Source of the DNA: Paracoccaceae bacterium
Lineage (GTDB): Bacteria > Pseudomonadota > Alphaproteobacteria > Rhodobacterales > Rhodobacteraceae
Direction: 5' to 3'
Assembly (NCBI GenBank): GCA_014654775.1
Contig: JACVZW010000009.1
Coordinates: 44,165-108,164 of the forward strand
DNA: 64,000 bases
Shown here one piece after another: positions 51,642-59,453 of the stretch; position 1 is the first letter of the stretch, and each line of letters starts with the position of its first letter. The notes beneath the pieces are model-generated. The model was not told the DNA's origin. It saw only the letters and a program-made list of their open reading frames with translations, and did no database searches. The position numbers were made by a program, and so were the translations under genes.

Positions 51642-53072
51642 ATGGGTGACAATGTAAGTACGCTGAACGTCATATTTACCGAGTTCTACTACTGGGTAAC
51701 CGTGGTGTTCATGTTCCTGATTCACGTCGGCTTCTGCATGTACGAAGTGGGTGCATCAAGGCGGCGCAACCACATGCACACGCTGATGAAGAACACGATG
51801 GCCATTCCGCTGATCACGGTCACGTTCTTCTTCTTTGGCTGGTGGATCTACTTTGCCTTCCCCAGTGGTCTTTACTGGTTCAATTTCGTGGAAGACCCGC
51901 TTTTCTACGACCCCAATCTGGTCGCAGGGCCGGCCAGCCCGCTGATGGGCACCCATCTGTCGGGCGTGAACGAAACCGACATTGCCGCAGGCATAACCGC
52001 AGACGGGCTGAATGGAGCGGCGATCTGGCATCGTCTGAACGGTGTGTTCTGGGCGGCCTTCCTTCTGTTCTCGATCACCACGGCGTCGATCGTTTCGGGC
52101 GCGGTGATCGAGCGGATCAAGATGGGCGCGTTCTGGATGATCGCTGTCCTGCTGGGGTCGGTCCTCTGGATCACAGATGCCGCATGGGGCTGGAGCGCAG
52201 GCGGCTGGATGGTCAAGTATCTGGGCTATCATGATGCCTATGCCTCGGGTGTGGTGCACGGCATCGCCGGAGGCGCGGCGCTGGCTACGCTGATCGTGCT
52301 TGGGCCGCGTCTGGGGAAATTCCGCCCTGATGGCACCCCGCGTGACATCCCTCCGCATAACCCGTGGCTGGTGACGATCGGGCTGTTCCTGATCTATACC
52401 GGTTTCTGGGGGTTCTATGCCGCCTGCAACATTCCGATGATTTCCCCCGGCTCCATCGCCGGGCAGATCACCGGAGAAACCTGGACCACGACCAACATCT
52501 ACCTGACACCGACGACCCTGTCGGCGATCACGATGAACTTCCTCATGGCGCTTTCGGGCGGGATGATGGCGGGTTACATCTTCTCAAAAGGGGATGCGTT
52601 CTGGACCTATTCGGCGGGCCTTTGCGGCATCATCGGCGCGTCTGCGGGCAATGATCTGTACCATCCGAATCAGGCGATGTTCATCGGCGCGATCGTGCCC
52701 TATGTGGCCTACAAGCTGCATTTCTGGGTCGAACGGACCTTCAAGATCGATGATGCCGTCGGGGCGGTGGCCGTGCACGGCTATGGCGGTTTCATGGGGG
52801 TCGTGATCGCGGGCTTCGTTCTATGGGGCGCGCCGTCGTCACCCTATGAGGGCTATGCGGTCATCACCCCATGGGGGAACTTCATCGGGGGCTGCATCAT
52901 GGTCCTGTTGGGCTTTGTTCCGGTCTACATCCTCTGCAAGATCCTGAACAGCTTCGGGCTTTTGCGGATCCCGGCGAAGATCGAACTTGAAGGGCTCGAT
53001 TTCAAAGGCCGCGCGGCCTATGAGGCGGCCGTCGCCGAAATCACCGCCGCCGAACGCGCGATGCTGAAGTAG
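51642..53072 (+). CDS. amt: Ammonium/methylammonium transporter (Amt family)
   Basis: This 476-aa inner-membrane protein has about eleven membrane segments. The twin histidines of the pore lie in VVHGIAGGAAL and AVHGYGGFMGV, and the family motif GWSAGGWMV is present. GGGAGGG precedes the ATG. Its place between mgs and mgd genes suggests methylammonium uptake for the N-methylglutamate pathway, although Amt proteins also carry ammonium. A 72-aa membrane protein follows 16 bp later. Confidence 0.9.
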   Translation: MGDNVSTLNVIFTEFYYWVTVVFMFLIHVGFCMYEVGASRRRNHMHTLMKNTMAIPLITVTFFFFGWWIYFAFPSGLYWFNFVEDPLFYDPNLVAGPASPLMGTHLSGVNETDIAAGITADGLNGAAIWHRLNGVFWAAFLLFSITTASIVSGAVIERIKMGAFWMIAVLLGSVLWITDAAWGWSAGGWMVKYLGYHDAYASGVVHGIAGGAALATLIVLGPRLGKFRPDGTPRDIPPHNPWLVTIGLFLIYTGFWGFYAACNIPMISPGSIAGQITGETWTTTNIYLTPTTLSAITMNFLMALSGGMMAGYIFSKGDAFWTYSAGLCGIIGASAGNDLYHPNQAMFIGAIVPYVAYKLHFWVERTFKIDDAVGAVAVHGYGGFMGVVIAGFVLWGAPSSPYEGYAVITPWGNFIGGCIMVLLGFVPVYILCKILNSFGLLRIPAKIELEGLDFKGRAAYEAAVAEITAAERAMLK

Positions 53073-53088
53073 GGAAAGGAAAAATCCA

Positions 53089-53307
53089 ATGTCCACAATT
53101 GGTTACGCAAGCTGGGCTGTCGATCTGAAGGATGTCGGCGCGATCTATCCCTTTCAGGGCACCGAAACCATTATGGTGGTTCTGGGGGTTGCTTTCTGGA
53201 TCGGGTGGCACGTGTTGCAGATCCGGCAGGAAGAGGCCGAAATCGCCGCAGAGATGAAAGCCGAAAGGCGCGATGACGTCGCGCGCAAGCTGATCGACGA
53301 CTATTGA
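53089..53307 (+). CDS. Small membrane protein co-transcribed with amt
   Basis: This 72-aa unrecognised protein has one membrane segment (about 27-45, TIMVVLGVAFWIGWHVLQ) and a charged helical C-terminus rich in Glu, Arg and Lys. GGAAAGGAAAA precedes the ATG. Its tight link to amt and its single membrane span suggest an accessory subunit of the transporter, but no family can be named. It ends before a hairpin at 53326. Confidence 0.7.
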   Translation: MSTIGYASWAVDLKDVGAIYPFQGTETIMVVLGVAFWIGWHVLQIRQEEAEIAAEMKAERRDDVARKLIDDY

Positions 53308-53325
53308 GCGGCGTCTGAAATGCGG

Positions 53326-53353
53326 AACGGGGCTGGCTGTGGCCGGCCCCGTT
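53326..53353. terminator. Probable terminator after the amt unit
   Basis: AACGGGGC-TGGC pairs with GGCC-GGCCCCGTT in a strong hairpin with one mismatch, followed by only TTT. It lies between the small membrane protein gene (+) and the XRE-cupin regulator (-), so it may serve either or both. Confidence 0.6.
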
Positions 53354-53394
53354 TGCCATGTGCACGGCCTTTGGGGACCGGCGATATCCTCCCC

Positions 53395-54072
53395 TCAGCC
53401 TTGCGGGTAAGAGATCACTGACAGATAGCGGGCGGGCAGCTTGATGAGCACCTCGGGCCCGTGGGGGGCGTCGGCGTCGAAGAAGAGGCTGTCGCCCGGT
53501 TCGAGGTGATAGAGGGCGTCGCCGTGGCGATAGGTGACCTCGCCCTCCAGCATGTAGAGAAGTTCGATGCCGTCATGCTGAAAGGCGGGGAAGGTGTCGG
53601 ATTCCGCTGTCAAAGTAATGACATAGGGTTCGACCACCACGCCGGAGCTGTTTGATCCGATATGGCCGAGGAGGTGGTATTGATGGCCAGCGCGGGTGCC
53701 GCGGCGTTCGATTTCCAGATGCTCGCCTGCCTTCACATGCTGGCATTCGCGGCGTTCCTCATAGCCCCGGAAGAAAGAGGTGATGGGGGTGGAGAAGGCA
53801 TGCGACAGGATCTGGAGGGTGGTGAGCGAGGGCGAGGTGATGCCGTTCTCGATCTTGGACAGCATGCCGATGGAGAGGCCGGTGACAGCTGCGAGATCGG
53901 CCACGGTCATGCCTTGCTGACGTCGGAAGGCGCGGACGGAGCGGCCGATGGCCATTTCCAGATTGCGTTCGGCGAGTTCGCGGACGCGGTGGGGATCTTG
54001 GCTGAAAACGGGTTTGGATTTGGGGAGGACGGTGTCTGCTGTGGTGTCGGCAGCGCTGTCGAGTTCTTCCAT
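53395..54072 (-). CDS. XRE-cupin transcriptional regulator of the methylamine cluster
   Basis: This 225-aa regulator has an N-terminal HTH_XRE domain (about 42-98) with LAAVTGLSIGMLSKIENG and ITSPSLTTLQILSHAF. A C-terminal cupin (about 150-222) has GIELLYMLEGEVTYRHGD and LEPGDSLFFDADAPHGPE. The cupin probably senses a small ligand. It lies between the two halves of the methylamine cluster, so it likely controls them. A regulator of this type also heads glxABCD operons in rhizobia, from memory. Confidence 0.85.
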   Translation of the reverse strand: MEELDSAADTTADTVLPKSKPVFSQDPHRVRELAERNLEMAIGRSVRAFRRQQGMTVADLAAVTGLSIGMLSKIENGITSPSLTTLQILSHAFSTPITSFFRGYEERRECQHVKAGEHLEIERRGTRAGHQYHLLGHIGSNSSGVVVEPYVITLTAESDTFPAFQHDGIELLYMLEGEVTYRHGDALYHLEPGDSLFFDADAPHGPEVLIKLPARYLSVISYPQG

Positions 54073-54160
54073 CGATTTCCCCCATAGTGAACATACACGA
54101 ATTCTTTTTTACTATAGGGAAAAATGGGCGCGGGACAAGTCGGCAAGGCTGCCCGGAATC

Positions 54161-54222
54161 GGTTGTGCCCTGTGTTGTGCCGCAAACTGTGCAGCAAACT
54201 GTGGGCACAGAGCGGGCGGTGG
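54161..54222. repeat. 62-bp dispersed structured repeat, copy 2
   Basis: It is identical in 59 of 62 positions to 10491-10552 and in the same orientation. The inverted repeat here is TGTGCCC (54164-54170) and GGGCACA (54203-54209); the outermost pair changed from C-G to T-G, which an RNA stem would tolerate. The two GCAAACTGTG copies are unchanged. It lies 42 bp after the mgdD stop and before the XRE regulator. Confidence 0.85.
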
Positions 54223-54263
54223 GTTCGGGATTTCTTTAAGGGGCGGTGGGGTGGAACCCCACC

Positions 54264-54830
54264 CTAGAAGGCCGACAGCGCGGCGGTTTCGAGCGCGTGG
54301 AAGACCGAGGCCGCCGAAGAGCGGGGGCCGATGACCGACAGATGACCGGGGGCGCGGATCACGATGTAGCAGCCCAGATGTTCGATCACCGTGCGGGTCG
54401 CCGCACCGGGGCCGTGGGCGCGCAGGTCGAAGGCGCAGAGGCGTTCAAACATCACGGGCAGGTCTTCGCCGGTCACGTCGAAGCGGGCCCAGGCGTCGGT
54501 CTGTTCGGTGAGGCTGGCCGCTTCGCCGAAATGGGGCTTGAGGCGGGCGACGATGTCTTCATGCGTGGCGAAGGGGGCCTCGACCATCCACATGTCGGGC
54601 GACAGCCAGAAGGCAGCGTAGGTCGCGCCTTGCGCGGCCTTGCCGGGGCCGGGGAGCGGGATGCCTGCGGCATCCGCGATATCGGTGATAGCCTTCGCTT
54701 CGCCCTGCCGCGCGGCGAGGGAGGCAAGTGCGGTGTCCGTGACTTCGGTGATTGTCACGGGGCCGAGGGTGACGCTGTGGGGGGCGTCATGTCCGAGCGG
54801 CGTGATGGGTTTCAGGCGGTGGTCAGCCAC
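54264..54830 (-). CDS. mgdD: N-methylglutamate dehydrogenase subunit D (SoxG-like)
   Basis: This 188-aa protein resembles the gamma subunit of heterotetrameric sarcosine oxidase, a GcvT-like truncated fold. Supporting segments are AAFWLSPDMWMVEAP and LEQTDAWARFDVTG-type spacing (here TEQTDAWARFDVTGEDL). Its C-terminus GCYIVIRAPGHLSVIGPRSS is typical. It overlaps mgdC by 8 bp and is the last mgd gene. Confidence 0.8.
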   Translation of the reverse strand: MADHRLKPITPLGHDAPHSVTLGPVTITEVTDTALASLAARQGEAKAITDIADAAGIPLPGPGKAAQGATYAAFWLSPDMWMVEAPFATHEDIVARLKPHFGEAASLTEQTDAWARFDVTGEDLPVMFERLCAFDLRAHGPGAATRTVIEHLGCYIVIRAPGHLSVIGPRSSAASVFHALETAALSAF

Positions 54831-57774
54831 GGAGGCGGTCTCCTTCCGGGTCGAAGAAGTGGGGCGAGACGATCTCGACCTCCACCTCTGTCTTGGCGAG
54901 CAGGTTCACGGCGCGCATGCGTTGGCCGATGCGGGCGTGGCCGTTCTTGAGGTAGCCCAGCGCGATGGAACTGCCGAGGTGGGGCGAGTAGACGACGGAA
55001 GTGAGCCAGCCGCCATCGTTGGCCGCCACCGGGGTCGCGCCGATGTCGAGGAAGTGGGAGCCTGCGGTGAGGGGTTTGGCAGGGTCCACGGGGCGGACGC
55101 CGACGAGGCGGAGGCCGTCCTCGGCGGTCAGCCCTTCGCGTTGGGACAGGACCATGCCGATGCTGTCCTTCTTCTTGGACACCATCTTGCCGAGGCCCAT
55201 GTTGAGCGCGGTGGTCTGGCCGTTCAATTCGTTCCCTGCGACATGGCCCTTTTCCACGCGCATGACGCCCAAGGATTCCGTCCCATAGGCGACGGCGCCG
55301 AATTCTTCGCCCTGCTTCATCAACTCGCGGATCATGGCGTCGCCATAGCGGGTGGGGACGGCGATTTCATAGGCAAGTTCGCCCGAGAAGGAGATGCGGA
55401 AGAGGCGCGCGCGGAGGCCGCCCGCGACGGTGATGTTTCCGCAAGCCATGTAGGGGAAGGCGGCATCGGAAATGTCTTGATCGACGATCTTCTGCAGGAG
55501 TTTGCGGGCGTTCGGCCCGGCGACGGAGAACTGCGCCCAAGCTTCGGTCGTGGAGATCAGTTGGACATCCATGTCGGGGTAGAGGCACTGGCGCACATAT
55601 TCGAGGTGGCGGAAGACGGGGACGGCATTGGCCGTGGTCGTGGTCATCACCCATTCGTTTTCGCCCATACGGGCGGTGGTACCGTCATCCATGACGATCC
55701 CATCTTCGCGCAGCATCAGGCCGTAGCGGACCTTGCCGATGGGAAGGGTGGAGAAGGTGTTGGCATAGACCTTGTCGAGGAAGGCGGCGGCGTCGCGGCC
55801 CTGAATGTCGATCTTGCCCAAGGTGGTGACGTCGCAGATGCCGACGGAGGCGCGGGTTTGCAGCACTTCGCGGTCTACCGACTGCCGCCATGTGGTTTCG
55901 CCCGCTTTGGGGAACCATTGGGCGCGGAGCCACATGCCGACCTCGACGAAGATCGCGCCCTGTTCGGAGGCCCATTTGTGGCTGGGCGTCAGGCGGGTGG
56001 GTTTGAATTCGTGACCACGGGAGCGGCCTGCCAGCGCGCCCATGGCGACGGGGGTATAGGGCGGGCGGTAGATTGTGGTGCCTGTCTGCGGAATCGTGCG
56101 ATCCGTGAGTTCGGCCATGATGGCAAGGCCGAGGATATTGCCGGTTTTCCCCTGGTCGGTGGCCATGCCGAGGGTGGTGTAGCGTTTGAGGTGTTCGACC
56201 GAGGTGAAGTTTTCCTGTTTGGCAAGTTTGACGTCCTTCACCGTGACGTCGTTCTGCTGATCGATCCAGGCGCGGCCCTTGCCTTCGGGGACATACCAGA
56301 AAGGGGTCAGGTTGAGGGGGGCGTCTTCGGCCTTTGGCAGGTCGGGGGTGTGGGGGTTGAGGCCCAAGGCTTCGAGCGCGGCGTTGGCCTGCTGCGCGCC
56401 TGTGGTCAGGGCGGCGTGGGTGGAGAGGTGGCCTGCTGCCGCGCCTGCGGCGGTGAGGTTGGCGGGGCCGTCGGTGGGTGGGGTGAAGGCGTGGATGCCG
56501 TCGTTCCAGACGGGGCGGCCCCGGTGGTGGCTGGCGATGTTGAGGTTGGGGTTCCAGCCGCCCGACACGCCGAGGGCGGTGACGGAGAGGGTTTCCGACT
56601 TGCCGTTCGCGTGGCGGATGGTGATGGATTTCAGGCCCAGTCGGCCTGCGCTGTTGATCACCTGCGCGCCCTTGAGGTGGCGGATGCCGGGGAGAAGGTC
56701 ACCTTCCTGACGGGTGTCGATGACAGCGGCGACGTCGATGCCCTTGGCCTGCAGGTCGGTGGCGGTGCGCAGGCCGTCATCGTTGTTGGTGAAGACGGCG
56801 ACGCGGTCACCCACGGTTACGGCATAGCGGTTGGCATAGGCGCGGAGGGCGCCTGCGAGCATGATGCCCGGGCGGTCGTTGTTCTCAAAAGCGATCGGGC
56901 GTTCGGTGGCCCCGCCTGCGAGGATCGCGTGGCAGGAGTAGATGCGCCAGAGGATCTGGCGCGGCTTGCCTTCGGGTGGCACGGGGAGGTGGTCGGAGAC
57001 GCGTTCGACGGCGGAATAGATGCCGTGATCCATCGCGCCCAGCACGGTGGTGCGGGGCATGAGGCGAACGTTGGGCATTTGGCGCAGGGTGCGGAGGGTG
57101 TCTTCGGCCCAGTCGGCCCCGGCGTGGTTGCCGATGGTCAGGGTTTCGGCGTTGAGGCGGCCGCCCATGCGGAAATCCTCATCCGCGAGGAGGACGCGGG
57201 CGCCTGCGCGGCCAGCGGTGAGCGCGGCCATCAGGCCAGCGGGGCCTGCGCCGATGATGAGGATGTCGCAGTGGAGGAAGCCCTTATCGTAGGCGTCGGG
57301 GTCTTCGTGATGGGTCAGGGTGCCGAGGCCAGCGGCGCGGCGGATGATGGGTTCGTAAAGCTTTTCCCAGAAGGCGGCGGGCCACATGAAGGTCTTGTAG
57401 TAGAAGCCTGCCGCGAAGAAGGGGGAGAGGCGGTCGTTGATCCCCATCAGATCGAATTTGAGCGAGGGGAAGCGGTTCTGGCTACTGGCTTCCAGACCGT
57501 CGAACAGCTCGGCCACGGTGGCGCGGGTGTTGGGTTCCTGCCGCGCGCCCGTCCGCAATTCGACGATGGCGTTGGGTTCTTCGGAGCCTGCAGAGATCGG
57601 GCCGCGCGGGCGGTGGTATTTGAAGCTGCGCCCCATGAGGCGGACGCCATTGGCGAGGAGGGCCGAGGCCAGCGTGTCGCCGGGGTGACCCGTGTAGGGC
57701 AGGCCGTCGAAGGTGAAGCGGAAGGTACGGGTGCGGTCGATCTGGCCGCCCTTGATGCGGTTCTCTTGCGTCAT
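54823..57774 (-). CDS. mgdC: N-methylglutamate dehydrogenase subunit C (SoxA-like)
   Basis: This 983-aa protein has the sarcosine oxidase alpha layout. An N-terminal 2Fe-2S-like/Fer2 fold (about 15-105, PGDTLASALLANGVRLMG) is followed by a pyridine-nucleotide binding domain with GAGPAG at 175-180 and a C-terminal GcvT/tetrahydrofolate domain (about 600-970). The folate domain would trap the C1 unit released during oxidation. It overlaps mgdB and mgdD by 4 and 8 bp. Sarcosine oxidase alpha is the alternative; context favours MgdC. Confidence 0.82.
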   Translation of the reverse strand: MTQENRIKGGQIDRTRTFRFTFDGLPYTGHPGDTLASALLANGVRLMGRSFKYHRPRGPISAGSEEPNAIVELRTGARQEPNTRATVAELFDGLEASSQNRFPSLKFDLMGINDRLSPFFAAGFYYKTFMWPAAFWEKLYEPIIRRAAGLGTLTHHEDPDAYDKGFLHCDILIIGAGPAGLMAALTAGRAGARVLLADEDFRMGGRLNAETLTIGNHAGADWAEDTLRTLRQMPNVRLMPRTTVLGAMDHGIYSAVERVSDHLPVPPEGKPRQILWRIYSCHAILAGGATERPIAFENNDRPGIMLAGALRAYANRYAVTVGDRVAVFTNNDDGLRTATDLQAKGIDVAAVIDTRQEGDLLPGIRHLKGAQVINSAGRLGLKSITIRHANGKSETLSVTALGVSGGWNPNLNIASHHRGRPVWNDGIHAFTPPTDGPANLTAAGAAAGHLSTHAALTTGAQQANAALEALGLNPHTPDLPKAEDAPLNLTPFWYVPEGKGRAWIDQQNDVTVKDVKLAKQENFTSVEHLKRYTTLGMATDQGKTGNILGLAIMAELTDRTIPQTGTTIYRPPYTPVAMGALAGRSRGHEFKPTRLTPSHKWASEQGAIFVEVGMWLRAQWFPKAGETTWRQSVDREVLQTRASVGICDVTTLGKIDIQGRDAAAFLDKVYANTFSTLPIGKVRYGLMLREDGIVMDDGTTARMGENEWVMTTTTANAVPVFRHLEYVRQCLYPDMDVQLISTTEAWAQFSVAGPNARKLLQKIVDQDISDAAFPYMACGNITVAGGLRARLFRISFSGELAYEIAVPTRYGDAMIRELMKQGEEFGAVAYGTESLGVMRVEKGHVAGNELNGQTTALNMGLGKMVSKKKDSIGMVLSQREGLTAEDGLRLVGVRPVDPAKPLTAGSHFLDIGATPVAANDGGWLTSVVYSPHLGSSIALGYLKNGHARIGQRMRAVNLLAKTEVEVEIVSPHFFDPEGDRLRG

Positions 57775-58070
57775 TTGCTGCGCCCCCGGCGGCGGGCCAC
57801 ATCGCGGGCGAATTCGACCTTGGTGATTTCATGCGTGACGGTGTTGCGGGTGACGACGAGCCATGAGCGGTCGCCCTGTTCGTGGAACCAAAGCTCTCGG
57901 TGTTCGCCTGCCGGGTTGTCGCGCAGGTAGAGGTAGTCGTGGAAGGCGTCCTGCGCGGCCTCTGCCGAGGGGAAGGCCATGCCATCAGGGCGGTCCATCA
58001 GGGCGGCGTCGCCGAGATAGGTGAATTCCTGTGCGTCGCGGGGGCCGAGGAGGGGGTGGTTGATGATCAT
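57771..58070 (-). CDS. mgdB: N-methylglutamate dehydrogenase subunit B (SoxD-like, cysteine-free)
   Basis: This 99-aa protein resembles the delta subunit of sarcosine oxidase (GPRDAQEFTYLGDA, then YLRDNPAGEHRELWFHEQG, then TRNTVTHEITKVEF). In true sarcosine oxidase delta a Cys-x2-Cys near the N-terminus helps bind zinc. This protein has no cysteine at all, so that site is lost. It overlaps mgdC and follows mgdA by 10 bp. Confidence 0.83.
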   Translation of the reverse strand: MIINHPLLGPRDAQEFTYLGDAALMDRPDGMAFPSAEAAQDAFHDYLYLRDNPAGEHRELWFHEQGDRSWLVVTRNTVTHEITKVEFARDVARRRGRSK

Positions 58071-58080
58071 GATGCGCCCT

Positions 58081-59331
58081 TCAGTGCAGGTTGGGCTGCG
58101 CGCCCTGCCCTTTTTCGTCGATCATCAGCCCCTTGCGGAAGCGATCGAAGCGATAGGCGGTGGCGGTGGGATGGGGTTGGTCGGTGGTCATCAGATGCGC
58201 GAAGCACCAGCCGGAGGCGGGGGTGGCCTTGAAGCCGCCATAGCACCAGCCGCCGTTGAAATAGAGACCGTCGATATCGGTCTTGTCGATGATGGGCGAG
58301 CCGTCCATCGACATGTCCATAATCCCGCCCCATGAGCGGAGGAGGCGGGCGCGGCCGATCAAGGGCATGAGGGACATGCCGCCTTCGGCCACGTCTTCGA
58401 CCACGGGCATGTTGCCGCGTTGGGCATAGGAATTGTAGCCGTCGATGTCGCCGCCGAAGACGAGACCGCCCTTGTCGGACTGGCTGACGTAGAAGTGGCC
58501 CGCGCCATAGGTCATGACACCGTCGATCAGGGGTTTGAGGCCTTCGGAGACGAAGGCCTGCAGGACGTGGGATTCCATGGGCAGGCGCATGTTCACATGC
58601 GACATCACCTTGGAGGAGGAGCCTGCGACGGCGACGCCCACCTTTTTCGCGCCGATGAAGCCTCGGGTCGTGTCGACCCCGGTGACGCGGCCACCTCCGG
58701 TCCGGATTCCGGTGACTTCACAGTTCTGGATCAGGTCAACGCCGCGCATGTCGGCCCCGCGCGCATAGCCCCATGCGACGGCGTCATGGCGGACGGTGCC
58801 GCCGCGCCGCTGCATCAGCGCACCCTTGATGGGGAAGCGGGCATTGTCGAAGTTCAGGAAGGGATACATCGCGCGGACCTGATCGCGGTTCAGGAGTTCG
58901 GCATCCGCGCCGTGCAGGATCATGGCATTGCCGCGCCGCGTATAGGCGTCGCGCTGGGCGTCGGTGTGGTAGAGGTTGATGATCCCGCGCTGGGATACCA
59001 TGGCATTGTAGTTGAAGTCCTGCTCCAGCCCTTCCCACAGTTTCAGCGAGAATTCGTAGAAGGGTTCGTTGCCATCAAGCAGGTAGTTGGAGCGGATGAT
59101 GGTGGTGTTGCGCCCCACATTGCCGCCGCCGAGATAGCCCTTTTCCAGCACCGCGATGCGGGCCTGTTTGAATTCCTTGGCAAGGTAATAGGCCGTGGCA
59201 AGGCCGTGGCCGCCGCCGCCTACGATGATGTAGTCGTAGGAGGATTGCGGTTCGGGGTCGCGCCATGCGGGTTTCCACCCTTTGTGGCCTGTCAGAGCCT
59301 CGGCGATCACGCGGAAGCCGGAATAGCGCAT
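58081..59331 (-). CDS. mgdA: N-methylglutamate dehydrogenase subunit A (SoxB-like flavoprotein)
   Basis: This 416-aa FAD-dependent amine oxidoreductase resembles sarcosine oxidase beta. The dinucleotide-binding motif VGGGGHGLATAYYL is at about 37-50. His182 in GGTVRHDAVAW aligns with the residue that binds FMN covalently in sarcosine oxidase. Its role is to oxidise N-methylglutamate to glutamate plus formaldehyde. It is the first gene of mgdABCD, preceded by a GGAAAC-type inverted repeat. Confidence 0.83.
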   Translation of the reverse strand: MRYSGFRVIAEALTGHKGWKPAWRDPEPQSSYDYIIVGGGGHGLATAYYLAKEFKQARIAVLEKGYLGGGNVGRNTTIIRSNYLLDGNEPFYEFSLKLWEGLEQDFNYNAMVSQRGIINLYHTDAQRDAYTRRGNAMILHGADAELLNRDQVRAMYPFLNFDNARFPIKGALMQRRGGTVRHDAVAWGYARGADMRGVDLIQNCEVTGIRTGGGRVTGVDTTRGFIGAKKVGVAVAGSSSKVMSHVNMRLPMESHVLQAFVSEGLKPLIDGVMTYGAGHFYVSQSDKGGLVFGGDIDGYNSYAQRGNMPVVEDVAEGGMSLMPLIGRARLLRSWGGIMDMSMDGSPIIDKTDIDGLYFNGGWCYGGFKATPASGWCFAHLMTTDQPHPTATAYRFDRFRKGLMIDEKGQGAQPNLH

Positions 59332-59381
59332 GGTCGGTTCCCCTGCCTTGTCTTGGCGCCGAATATGGCCGCGGCGGCGCG

Positions 59382-59400
59382 GGAAACACCATCCGTTTCC
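59382..59400. promoter_or_regulatory. Inverted repeat upstream of mgdA
   Basis: GGAAAC-N7-GTTTCC is a perfect 6-bp inverted repeat 51-69 bp before the mgdA start, in the 122-bp gap after the RND gene. Related G(G)AAAAC/GAAAC elements lie between mgsA and amt, so the XRE-cupin protein may bind both. This is an inference. Confidence 0.35.
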
Positions 59401-59453
59401 GCCATCGGCCCTTTCGGAACCGACATGACGCGTGGTTGGTTCCGCTGCGACCG

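Noticed and set aside
54640-57930. 1096-aa plus-strand ORF
   Set aside because: It is the antisense shadow of mgdC, which has clear domains on the other strand.
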